The translations under genes and the position numbers were made by a program. A stretch of DNA of 6,267 nt from the NCBI GenBank assembly GCA_001724315.1, contig MEEC01000160.1:3534-9800 (forward strand), given 5' to 3'. Shown one piece after another: positions 1 through 6,267 of the stretch. Numbering within the stretch: position 1 is the stretch's first letter; each line of letters starts with the position of its first letter. Under the pieces are notes generated by a model, which did not search any database, was not told the DNA's origin, and worked only from the letters and a program-made list of their open reading frames with translations. This DNA is from Lautropia sp. SCN 70-15 (GTDB lineage Bacteria; Pseudomonadota; Gammaproteobacteria; Burkholderiales; Burkholderiaceae_E).

Positions 1-224
1 ACCCAGACCGGCTTGCCGCGCCACTCGACGCGCTTGAGCTCGCCGGGTTTCATCCCGCCGATGTCGACCTCGACCGGGGCGCCGGCCGCCTTGGCCCGCT
101 CGGAGGGGGCGAAGGTGCTGACGAAGGGGATCGCGACCGCGACGCCGCCGACGGCGCCGGCGCCGCAGGTCAGTGCGATTGCGGTCCGGCGGGAACTGTC
201 CGCGGGCTTGGATGAGTCAGTCAT
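1..224 (-). CDS. petA: Ubiquinol-cytochrome c reductase Rieske iron-sulfur subunit, 5' part
   Basis: This is the N-terminal part (74 complete codons) of the Rieske [2Fe-2S] subunit of the cytochrome bc1 complex, which passes electrons from ubiquinol to cytochrome c1 on the periplasmic side of the inner membrane. The start is the ATG at 224, giving MTDSSKPADSSRRTAIAL. A twin-arginine pair at residues 12-13 is followed by a hydrophobic Gly/Ala/Val-rich segment (about 15-37) ending in IPFVSTF, then SERAKAAGAPVEVDIGGMK, which is typical of bacterial Rieske N-termini where the Tat signal is kept as the membrane anchor. The cluster-binding CTHLGC and CPCHGS boxes would lie beyond the window edge and cannot be checked. 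petB and petC would be expected further left. The gene is transcribed away from mscL. The identity rests on the N-terminus only, but the match is good. Confidence 0.88.
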   Translation of the reverse strand, partial: MTDSSKPADSSRRTAIALTCGAGAVGGVAVAIPFVSTFAPSERAKAAGAPVEVDIGGMKPGELKRVEWRGKPVW

Positions 225-298
225 GACGTATCTGCCAGGTGAACCAGGATGAGCCGGATCGGGCGCCCGAGGGCTGCCGCCTTTCCAGGAAACTCTTG

Positions 299-304
299 AT
301 TTTA
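299..304 (-). promoter_or_regulatory. Possible -10 element for petA
   Basis: The minus strand reads TAAAAT here (5 of 6 to the sigma70 -10 consensus), inside the only clearly AT-rich patch (about 293-312) of the 239-bp spacer between petA and mscL. It would give a petA leader of roughly 65-70 nt. The hexamer 17 bp upstream (TCGGCG) is a poor -35, so this is suggestive only. The rest of the spacer (225-463) has a 6-bp GC hairpin at 317-331 and no clear promoter for mscL. Confidence 0.25.
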
Positions 305-463
305 GCCTATTGCGCGGCGCTCGCCGAGCGCGCGGCCCGGGCGGCGGCATCCGCGCAACGCCGCGGCCTGCCGGGACTGCCGGAAACGAGACCACCCATG
401 GCCGGCGCCACGGGGCCGATGCTATCGTGGAATCCCCGGCCACTCTGAATCGGATCGAGAAAA

Positions 464-898
464 ATGAGCATGATGCAGGAGTTCAAGGAGTTTGCCCTCA
501 AGGGCAACGTGATGGACCTCGCGGTCGGCGTGATCATCGGCGCGGCCTTCGGCAAGATCGTCGATTCGCTGGTCGGCGATGTCATCATGCCGGTGATCGC
601 GGCGATGCTCGGCGGCCGGATCGACTTCAGCAGCATGCTCGTGCCGCTGGGCGAGGTCCCGGCCGGCACCGCCATGACGCTGGACGCGCTCAAGAAGGCC
701 GGCGTGCCGGTGTTCGCCTACGGCAACTTCATCACGATCGTCATCAATTTCATCCTGCTGGCCTTCGTGATCTTCATGCTGGTCAAGGCCCTGAACGTCT
801 GGCGCCGGCAGCCCGACGCGGCGCCCCCGCCGCCGCCGGAGCCGACCGCCGAGGAGAAGCTGCTGGGCGAGATCCGCGACCTGCTGAAGGCCCGCTGA
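464..898 (+). CDS. mscL: Large-conductance mechanosensitive channel MscL
   Basis: This 144-residue protein is the homopentameric inner-membrane channel that opens under high membrane tension and releases solutes after osmotic downshock. The N-terminus (MSMMQEFKEFALKGNVMDLA) matches the family's amphipathic helix. TM1 spans about 17-45 with the signature VGVIIGAAFGKIVDSLVGD and the Gly/Ala-rich pore-lining face. A periplasmic loop (46-86) follows, then TM2 (about 87-112, from GNFITIVINF). A run of five prolines (121-125) links to the cytoplasmic helix EEKLLGEIRDLLKAR, the usual C-terminal bundle. The length is normal for the family; the periplasmic loop is somewhat longer than in E. coli. I chose the ATG at 464 because E. 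coli MscL also starts MS-x-x-(K/Q)EF, although in-frame ATGs at 470 and 473 exist and the ribosome site (GGATCGAGAA) is weak. The gene stands alone and is followed by a hairpin. Confidence 0.97.
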   Translation: MSMMQEFKEFALKGNVMDLAVGVIIGAAFGKIVDSLVGDVIMPVIAAMLGGRIDFSSMLVPLGEVPAGTAMTLDALKKAGVPVFAYGNFITIVINFILLAFVIFMLVKALNVWRRQPDAAPPPPPEPTAEEKLLGEIRDLLKAR

Positions 899-905
899 TC
901 CACGG

Positions 906-937
906 CCCGTTCACGCCGGGCACACGGCGTGAACGGG
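906..937. terminator. 13-bp perfect hairpin, likely bidirectional terminator
   Basis: CCCGTTCACGCCG (906-918) pairs perfectly with CGGCGTGAACGGG (925-937) around a 6-nt loop. It starts 7 bp after the mscL stop and ends 2 bp before the stop of the convergent Nif3-like gene, so it can serve both. There is no T-run on either side, so intrinsic termination may be inefficient, or the hairpin may mainly protect 3' ends. Confidence 0.7.
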
Positions 938-939
938 TA

Positions 940-1729
940 CTAGACCGGGTTGTCGTCGTCCACGAAGCGGTGGACGATGCCGAAGCGCTTGGCCGCGTGC
1001 TCGCCCAGGGCCTGCACGCCGAAGCGCTCGGTCGCGTGGTGGCCGGCGGCGAGATAGACCACGCCGGATTCCCGCGCCAGGTGGGTGGTCCGCTCGGAGA
1101 TCTCGCCGCTCACGAAGGCATCCGCCCCGGCGTCGATCGCCTGCTGCAGCATGTCCTGGGCCGCGCCGGTGCACCAGGCGATGCGGCGGATGGGCCGCTC
1201 GAGCGCGCCGACCGCCAGCGGCGCCCGGCCCAGGCGCCGGCGCAGGCCGGCCGCAAGGCTCTTCGCGCTGGCCGCCGCAGGCAGGTCGTGCAGGCAGACC
1301 AGCCCGTGCTCGCCGACCCGCGCGTCGACCCGCCAGCCCATCCGCAGCGCGAGCTGCGCGTTGTTGCCCAGTTCGGGGTGCACGTCGAGCGGCAGGTGGT
1401 AGCCGAACAGGTGCACGCCCGACCGCAGCGCGAGCCGCGCCCGCTCGCGGCGCACGCCGACGAGCCGCGGGTCATCGCCGCGCCAGAACCACCCGTGGTG
1501 GACCAGGACCGCGTCGGCGCGCAGGGCCGCGGCCGCCCGCAGCAGCGCGGCGCTCGCGGTCACGCCGGACACCAGCGTGCGCACCGGCCGCTCGCCTTCC
1601 ACCTGCAGGCCGTTTGGGCAATAATCGGCGAATCCGCTCGCGCCGAGCGTGGCTTCGAAGAAGCCCGTCAACTCGGCCGCCGAAACCGCGGCGCCCCCTC
1701 CGACTCGTTCCCCGACTCTTTCCCGTTTC

Positions 1730-1731
<2 letters not shown>
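940..1731 (-). CDS. Nif3-like dinuclear metal-binding protein (YbgI family)
   Basis: This 263-residue protein belongs to the Nif3/YbgI (DUF34) family of toroidal, dinuclear-metal proteins. They are often annotated as GTP cyclohydrolase I type 2 homologues, but their true cellular role is unsettled. Family landmarks are present: DYCPNGLQVEG (36-46), the metal-site VHHG (77-80, H78/H79), YHLPLDVHPELGNNAQLA (D116), IAWCTGAAQ, DAFVSGEISE, and AAGHHATERFG (H231 and E235 as further ligands). E. coli YbgI has the equivalent ligands H63, H64, D101, H215 and E219. The start is uncertain. The ATG at 1731 adds about 15 residues (MKRERVGERVGGGAAV) before the region that aligns with YbgI. No in-frame ATG or GTG lies closer, and the TTG at 1671 would remove part of the first helix. 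Upstream minus-strand sequence continues open but is antisense to the protease. The gene is convergent with mscL and divergent from the protease. Confidence 0.93.
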
Positions 1732-2911
<1,180 letters not shown>

Positions 2912-2929
<18 letters not shown>

Positions 2930-2986
2930 GGCAGGTCAGCGCCTGCGCGAATAGGGCAGGTCAGCGCCTGTCCGAGCGAGGCAGGT
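2912..2986. repeat. 25-bp tandem repeat over the protease stop codon
   Basis: Two identical 25-bp units lie at 2912-2936 and 2937-2961, each starting CAGCGCCTGCGCGAATAG and ending GGCAGGT. A third, diverged unit follows at 2962-2986; it keeps CAGCGCCTG at one end and GCAGGT at the other but differs at six central bases. Unit 1 contains the last codons and the TAG stop (2927-2929) of the protease gene, so the second copy carries a duplicate of the gene's tail in non-coding DNA. Each unit also has a short CCTG/CAGG inverted pair. Confidence 0.9.
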
Positions 2987-3012
2987 CAGAGGCCACGGGA
3001 GTTGGGGCGCGT

Positions 3013-3036
3013 GCGGCGGCTCTCGATCGCCGCCGC
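3013..3036. terminator. GC-rich hairpin between convergent protease gene and tatC
   Basis: GCGGCGGC (3013-3020) pairs with GCCGCCGC (3029-3036) around an 8-nt loop. It lies 8 bp beyond the tatC stop and about 83 bp beyond the protease stop, in the 115-bp convergent spacer. There is no T-run on either strand. It is the best terminator candidate for the his-tat unit, but the call rests on position and stem only. Confidence 0.45.
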
Positions 3037-3044
3037 CCCCGGCC

Positions 3045-3836
3045 TCAGGGCTTTTCGGTGGTGGTCGGCGCGCCGGCCGATGCCTCTTCGTCGTCCTCGG
3101 GCTCGGCCTCGGGGTTGCGGCTGCGCGCCTTCAGGAAGCCGGCCAGCCAGATCCCCAGCTCGTAGAGCAGGATCAGCGGCACCGCCAGCATGAACTGGCT
3201 GATCACGTCGGGCGGGGTCAGCACCGCCGCCACGACGAAGGCACCCACGATCACGTAGCGCCGCGCCTCGCGCAGCTGCTGCTGGGTGACGATGCCCATC
3301 TTGACCAGCAGCATCTCGACGACCGGCACCTCGAAGGTGAGCCCGAAGCCGAAGAAGATCGCCAGCGTGAAGTCCCAGTACTTCTGCAGGTCCTGCATCA
3401 CGTCGGCGCCGGTCTGCGACGCGAACGAGAAGAAGAACTTGTAGGCGGTGGGCAGCACGAACACGTAGGCGAAGCCGATGCCGACCAGCAGGAAGAACAC
3501 GCTGGAAACGATCAGCGGCAGCGCGAACTTGCGCTCGTGCTCGTAGAGGCCGGGGGCCACGAAGGCCCAGGCCTGGTAGAGGATCCAGGGCAAGGAAGCG
3601 AGCACCCCGGTGAGGAAGGCGACCTTGGTCAGCGTGAAGAAGGCGCCCGCCTGGTCGATGAAGATCGGCCTGGTGCCCTCGGGCAGCGCCTGGTACAGCG
3701 GCTGCGAGAGGAACTTCATGATGTCGCCCGAGAAATAGAAGGCGATGCCGAACATCACCAGCACGACGACCAGCGCCCGGATGATCCGGTTGCGCAGTTC
3801 GACGAGGTGGGAGACGAAGCTTTCTTCCTGGCTCAT
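3045..3836 (-). CDS. tatC: Twin-arginine translocase subunit TatC
   Basis: This 263-residue protein is the six-span inner-membrane core of the Tat exporter. It recognises the RR motif of signal peptides together with TatB and nucleates TatA assembly. Family landmarks are SHLVELRNRI (9-18) at the cytoplasmic N-terminus, WAFVAPGLYEHERKF (90-104) with the conserved E101 (equivalent to E. coli E103) in the signal-binding loop, FGLTFEVP (164-171, E169, the conserved membrane-embedded acidic site), and VGAFVVAAVLTPPDVISQ (197-214). The cytoplasmic tail after about residue 236 is acidic and low complexity (EAEPEDDEEASAG). The length is normal. The start ATG overlaps the tatB stop as ATGA and there is no separate ribosome site, so translation is probably coupled to tatB. 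It is the last gene of the minus-strand run and is convergent with the protease gene. Confidence 0.98.
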   Translation of the reverse strand: MSQEESFVSHLVELRNRIIRALVVVLVMFGIAFYFSGDIMKFLSQPLYQALPEGTRPIFIDQAGAFFTLTKVAFLTGVLASLPWILYQAWAFVAPGLYEHERKFALPLIVSSVFFLLVGIGFAYVFVLPTAYKFFFSFASQTGADVMQDLQKYWDFTLAIFFGFGLTFEVPVVEMLLVKMGIVTQQQLREARRYVIVGAFVVAAVLTPPDVISQFMLAVPLILLYELGIWLAGFLKARSRNPEAEPEDDEEASAGAPTTTEKP

Positions 3837-4273
3837 GGGCGGCGCTTGGGACGCTTGACGCCGAGCGACTTCTCACGCTCGACCCTGCGCTCCTGGATCC
3901 GGTCGCGGGTGCGGCGAACCGCGTAGATCTTGTCCCAGTCGGTCTGGGGCTGCACGCCGGAGGTGGACTCGCCCGAGGCGGGGCTCTCGAAGCTGGCGGC
4001 GATCGAGTCGAGCTCGGACTTCGTTTCGTCGACCGTGGACTTGAAGGAGCTCTCGACGTTGCGCGCGGCGTCGGTCACTTCCTTCTGCAGGTTGCGCAGC
4101 TCCTCGAGCTCCATCTGCCGGTTGATGTCGGACTTGACGTCGGCCACGTAGCGCTGCAGCTTGCCCATCCACTGCCCGGCCTGCCTGGCGACACGCGGCA
4201 GCCGTTCCGGCCCGAGCACGACGAGCGCGATCAGGCCGATGACGAACAGCTCGGAGAAGCCGAAGTCGAACAT
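3833..4273 (-). CDS. tatB: Twin-arginine translocase subunit TatB
   Basis: This 146-residue protein is the single-span TatB, which pairs with TatC to form the signal-peptide receptor. The N-terminus MFDFGFSELFVIGLIALVVL has the conserved E8 in the membrane segment, followed by the hinge GPERLPRVAR (21-30) and an amphipathic helix. A long charged helix (about 44-95) is rich in Glu, Lys and Gln. The C-terminal tail (about 118-146) is strongly basic, rich in Arg and Lys. MFDFGFSEL is canonical and identifies the ATG at 4273. The preceding bases (CGCTGACCGACAGAC) contain no good Shine-Dalgarno, unlike tatA. The stop overlaps the tatC start by four bases. A 104-bp spacer with a hairpin separates it from tatA. 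Confidence 0.97.
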   Translation of the reverse strand: MFDFGFSELFVIGLIALVVLGPERLPRVARQAGQWMGKLQRYVADVKSDINRQMELEELRNLQKEVTDAARNVESSFKSTVDETKSELDSIAASFESPASGESTSGVQPQTDWDKIYAVRRTRDRIQERRVEREKSLGVKRPKRRP

Positions 4274-4322
4274 GTCTGTCGGTCAGCGATCCGGCGAGGC
4301 GGACGGAAGTCCCATAAACGAC

Positions 4323-4348
4323 GCGAGCGGCCGGAGATGGCCGCTCGC
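4323..4348. other. 10-bp perfect hairpin in the tatA-tatB spacer
   Basis: GCGAGCGGCC (4323-4332) pairs perfectly with GGCCGCTCGC (4339-4348) around a 6-nt loop. In the direction of tat transcription the stem is followed by GTCGTTTAT, a weak T-containing tract. It could be a partial terminator or a 3'-end stabiliser for tatA mRNA. The 104-bp spacer (4274-4377) is otherwise without a recognisable gene. Confidence 0.55.
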
Positions 4349-4377
4349 AGAGGGAAGCCCGCGGCAGCCCGGGGGGC

Positions 4378-4593
4378 TCAGGTCTTCTCCCGGGTCTCGA
4401 CGTCGATGGTGCGGCCGCTGTCCTTGGACTCGGTTTCGGCGGAGGCCTTTTCGGTGCCTTCCTTGACGCCTTCCTTGAAGCCGCGCACCGCGCCGCCCAG
4501 GTCCGAGCCGATGTTGCGCAGCTTCTTCGTGCCGAACACCAGCATGATGATCACCAGCACGATGAGCCAATGCCAAATGCTCAACGATCCCAT
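4378..4593 (-). CDS. tatA: Twin-arginine translocase subunit TatA
   Basis: This 71-residue protein is TatA, the small subunit that polymerises to form the passage for folded substrates. MGSLSIWHWLIVLVIIMLVFGTKKL shows the family's short N-terminal span, the FGTKKL hinge (20-25), and then the amphipathic helix RNIGSDLGGAVRGFKEGVKE (26-45). The tail (46-71) is charged and variable. The ATG at 4593 is supported by AAGGAG at 4601-4606, seven bases upstream, and by the family-typical MGS(L/F)SIWHW start; the minus frame continues open upstream but is antisense-shadow sequence over the HIT gene. It lies 40 bp downstream of the HIT gene and 104 bp upstream of tatB. Confidence 0.97.
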   Translation of the reverse strand: MGSLSIWHWLIVLVIIMLVFGTKKLRNIGSDLGGAVRGFKEGVKEGTEKASAETESKDSGRTIDVETREKT

Positions 4594-4600
4594 TGAATGA

Positions 4601-4606
4601 CTCCTT
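4601..4606 (-). promoter_or_regulatory. Strong ribosome binding site of tatA
   Basis: The minus strand reads AAGGAG seven bases before the tatA ATG. It fixes the tatA start and is much stronger than anything ahead of tatB or tatC, consistent with the known need for TatA in excess over TatB and TatC. Confidence 0.8.
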
Positions 4607-4633
4607 GTTGCGGCTGTGCCGATCGACGGTGCT

Positions 4634-4981
4634 TCATGCCCGGCCCAGGGGCTCGGGCCCGCCCAGCACATGGACATGAAGATGATACACCTCCTGCCTG
4701 CCCACCCTGCCATTGTTGATGACGACCCGGAAGCCGTCGCCGGCCCCCTCGCGCCGCGCCAGCTCGCCCGCCATGCCGAGCATGCGCCCAAGCACCCGCT
4801 CGTGTTCCGGGCCCGCATCGTACAGGTTGTCGACGTGGACCTTCGGGATGAGAAGGAAGTGCACCGGTGCGTGCGGGTTGATGTCGTGGAACGCGAGGAT
4901 GTCTTCGTCCTCGTGGACCTTGCTTGCAGGTATCTCGCCGCGGACGATCCGGCAGAAGATGCAGTCGTGCTTCGTGCTCAT
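4634..4981 (-). CDS. hinT: HIT (histidine triad) family nucleotide-binding protein
   Basis: This 115-residue cytosolic protein belongs to the HinT branch of the histidine triad superfamily, which hydrolyses phosphoramidate bonds such as those in AMP-lysine or AMP-amine compounds. The triad HLHVHVLGG has H100, H102 and H104; H102 is by family analogy the nucleophile. CIFCRIVRGEIPASKV (7-22) carries the CxxC pair (C7, C10) seen in many zinc-binding members, and DINPHAPVHFLLIPK (33-47) and GFRVVINNGRVGRQEVYH (83-100) are the usual strands. It ends shortly after the triad (GGPEPLGRA), without the longer tail of E. coli HinT. The ATG overlaps the hisE stop as ATGA, and AAAGGAAAGGAA sits directly upstream. 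A HIT gene between hisE and tatA is common in betaproteobacteria; a role in histidine synthesis is not implied. Confidence 0.95.
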   Translation of the reverse strand: MSTKHDCIFCRIVRGEIPASKVHEDEDILAFHDINPHAPVHFLLIPKVHVDNLYDAGPEHERVLGRMLGMAGELARREGAGDGFRVVINNGRVGRQEVYHLHVHVLGGPEPLGRA

Positions 4982-5367
4982 TCCTTTCCTTTCTCGCTGG
5001 CTGGCCCGGGCCCGGTCGCGGTCCCGCGCGACGCCTTTTCCTCGAGGCCCGAGAGCCCCTCGCGGCGGGCGAGTTCCTCGAGCACGCGCTCGGGACGGAT
5101 ACCATGGAACTCGAGCATGACGAGGCAGTGAAACCAGAGATCGGCCGTCTCGGAAACGATCCGCTCGGCCACGCCGTCCTTGGCGGCCATCACGGTCTCG
5201 GTGGCCTCTTCGCCGATCTTCTTCAGGATCGCGTCGTTGCCCTTCGAGAACAGGCGGGCCACGTAGGACCGGTCGGGGTCGCCGCCGCGGCGCGAGGCCA
5301 GCACCTCGGCCAGCCGCGACAGGATGGCCTCGGCGGATTGCCCCGCCGGCCTGGACGATTCGCTCAT
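4978..5367 (-). CDS. hisE: Phosphoribosyl-ATP pyrophosphatase HisE
   Basis: This 129-residue cytosolic enzyme hydrolyses phosphoribosyl-ATP to phosphoribosyl-AMP and pyrophosphate, the second step of histidine synthesis. It is an all-helical MazG-like fold. Family marks are LAEVLASRRGGDPDRSYVARLF (19-40), KGNDAILKKIGEEATETVMAAK (42-63) with the Mg-binding E53, E54 and E57, and ETADLWFHCLVMLEFHGI (73-90) with E73 and D76. The C-terminus beyond about residue 106 (KASRGTATGPGPASEKGKE) is a low-complexity extension longer than the catalytic core needs. The ATG at 5367 overlaps the hisI stop (ATGA), with GGAGG ten bases upstream inside hisI. HisE is a separate protein here, not fused to HisI as in enteric bacteria. 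Confidence 0.97.
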   Translation of the reverse strand: MSESSRPAGQSAEAILSRLAEVLASRRGGDPDRSYVARLFSKGNDAILKKIGEEATETVMAAKDGVAERIVSETADLWFHCLVMLEFHGIRPERVLEELARREGLSGLEEKASRGTATGPGPASEKGKE

Positions 5368-5744
5368 CGGTAGATCGCCTCCGGATCCTTCAGCACGGGG
5401 TCCACCTCGCGCCATTCGCCGTCTTCCAGGCGCCGGAAGAAGCAGGAGTGACGGCCGGTGTGGCAGGCGATGCCGCCCAGTTGCTCGACCTCGAGCAGGA
5501 CCACGTCGGCGTCGCAATCGAGCCGCAGCTCGCGGACGGTCTGCACGTGGCCCGACTCCTCGCCCTTGCGCCAGAGCCGTTGGCGCGAGCGCGACCAGTA
5601 CACCGCACGGCCGGTGGCGGCGGTCTCGGCCAGCGCCTCGCGGTTCATCCACGCGACCATGAGGATCCGTCCGGTGCCGGCCTCCTGGGCGATCGCCGGG
5701 ACCAGGCCGTCGGCGTCGAAGCGGACCTCGTCGAGCCAGCTCAT
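5364..5744 (-). CDS. hisI: Phosphoribosyl-AMP cyclohydrolase HisI
   Basis: This 126-residue cytosolic metalloenzyme opens the adenine ring of phosphoribosyl-AMP to give ProFAR, the third step of histidine synthesis. MSWLDEVRFDADGLVPAIAQ leads into the signature ILMVAWMNREALAET (27-41). VYWSRSRQRLWRKGEESGH (48-66) is the substrate region. The metal site is D76-C77-D78-A79-D80, and IACHTGRHSCFF carries C94 and C101 as zinc ligands. The length is normal for the stand-alone enzyme. The ATG at 5744 is the family start; the sequence just upstream (GGGTTTGGACAAC) lacks a good ribosome site, and a short upstream reading frame ends on this ATG. The gene overlaps hisE by four bases and lies 49 bp downstream of hisF. 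Confidence 0.97.
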   Translation of the reverse strand: MSWLDEVRFDADGLVPAIAQEAGTGRILMVAWMNREALAETAATGRAVYWSRSRQRLWRKGEESGHVQTVRELRLDCDADVVLLEVEQLGGIACHTGRHSCFFRRLEDGEWREVDPVLKDPEAIYR

Positions 5745-5779
5745 GTTGTCCAAACCCGCTTGGCTGCCCAAACCCGCAT
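5741..5779 (-). CDS. Candidate 12-codon leader/coupling ORF before hisI
   Basis: In the 49-bp hisF-hisI spacer an ATG at 5779 starts a 12-residue reading frame, MRVWAAKRVWTT, whose TGA overlaps the hisI ATG as ATGA. The bases before it (GAGGGGCAGGGCGACC) are purine-rich and look more like a ribosome site than those before hisI itself. No peptide function is recognised, and it contains no histidine codon, so it is not a classical his attenuation leader. It could couple hisI translation to ribosomes arriving from hisF, or be chance. Confidence 0.25.
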   Translation of the reverse strand: MRVWAAKRVWTT

Positions 5780-5785
5780 GGTCGC
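5750..5785. repeat. Two-copy 18-bp direct repeat in the hisF-hisI spacer
   Basis: CCAAACCCGCTTGGCTGC (5750-5767) is followed directly by CCAAACCCGCATGGTCGC (5768-5785), 15 of 18 bases identical. The repeat makes up most of the 49-bp spacer and produces the repeated RVW in the mini-ORF there. It looks like a small local duplication. Confidence 0.8.
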
Positions 5786-5793
5786 CCTGCCCC

Positions 5794-6267
<474 letters not shown>

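Noticed and set aside
1614..1626. TTGGGCAATAAT as a promoter of the protease gene
   Set aside because: AATAAT is a reasonable -10, but no -35 is found at the right distance and the stretch lies inside Nif3-like codons, so it is too weak to annotate.
1649..1729. GTG at 1649 as the start of the protease, adding 27 residues
   Set aside because: The added stretch is Ala/Pro-rich and would put hydrophilic sequence before the membrane anchor; related proteins start at the equivalent of MLKKLWLVFAQ. No ribosome site supports the GTG.

Overview
The window looks like chromosomal DNA of a very GC-rich betaproteobacterium, probably of the order Burkholderiales. I infer this from codon use, from how closely the proteins resemble betaproteobacterial families, and from the gene order: end of a histidine operon, HIT protein, tatABC, Do-like protease, Nif3-like protein, Rieske protein. 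That neighbourhood is familiar from Burkholderia relatives. No transposase, tRNA, rRNA, CRISPR array or phage gene is visible. This is housekeeping DNA rather than an accessory island.

Layout from left to right: (1) the 5' part of petA, the Rieske iron-sulfur subunit of cytochrome bc1, on the minus strand and cut by the left edge; (2) a 239-bp divergent spacer; (3) mscL on the plus strand, ending at a 13-bp perfect hairpin that it shares with the convergent Nif3-like gene; (4) the Nif3-like gene (minus) and a DegS-like membrane-anchored serine protease (plus), placed head to head with overlapping start codons; (5) a short spacer with a 25-bp tandem duplication and a GC-rich hairpin, separating the protease from the convergent tatC; (6) a minus-strand run hisF (cut by the right edge), hisI, hisE, HIT protein, tatA, tatB, tatC. 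Three junctions in this run are 4-base ATGA overlaps (hisI/hisE, hisE/HIT, tatB/tatC), which suggests one transcription unit with translational coupling.

Functionally, hisF, hisI and hisE supply three middle activities of histidine synthesis. TatA, TatB and TatC form the twin-arginine exporter of folded proteins, and the PetA N-terminus at the left edge carries the twin-arginine signal that this machine reads. The DegS-like protease probably acts in envelope quality control, and MscL is the osmotic safety valve of the inner membrane.

I found no convincing new biological system. The points worth a second look are small-scale: the CATG start-codon overlap of the Nif3-like and protease genes, the tandem duplication carrying the protease stop codon, a hairpin plus ribosome-site contrast between tatA and tatB, and a 12-codon mini-ORF built on an 18-bp repeat that ends on the hisI start codon.
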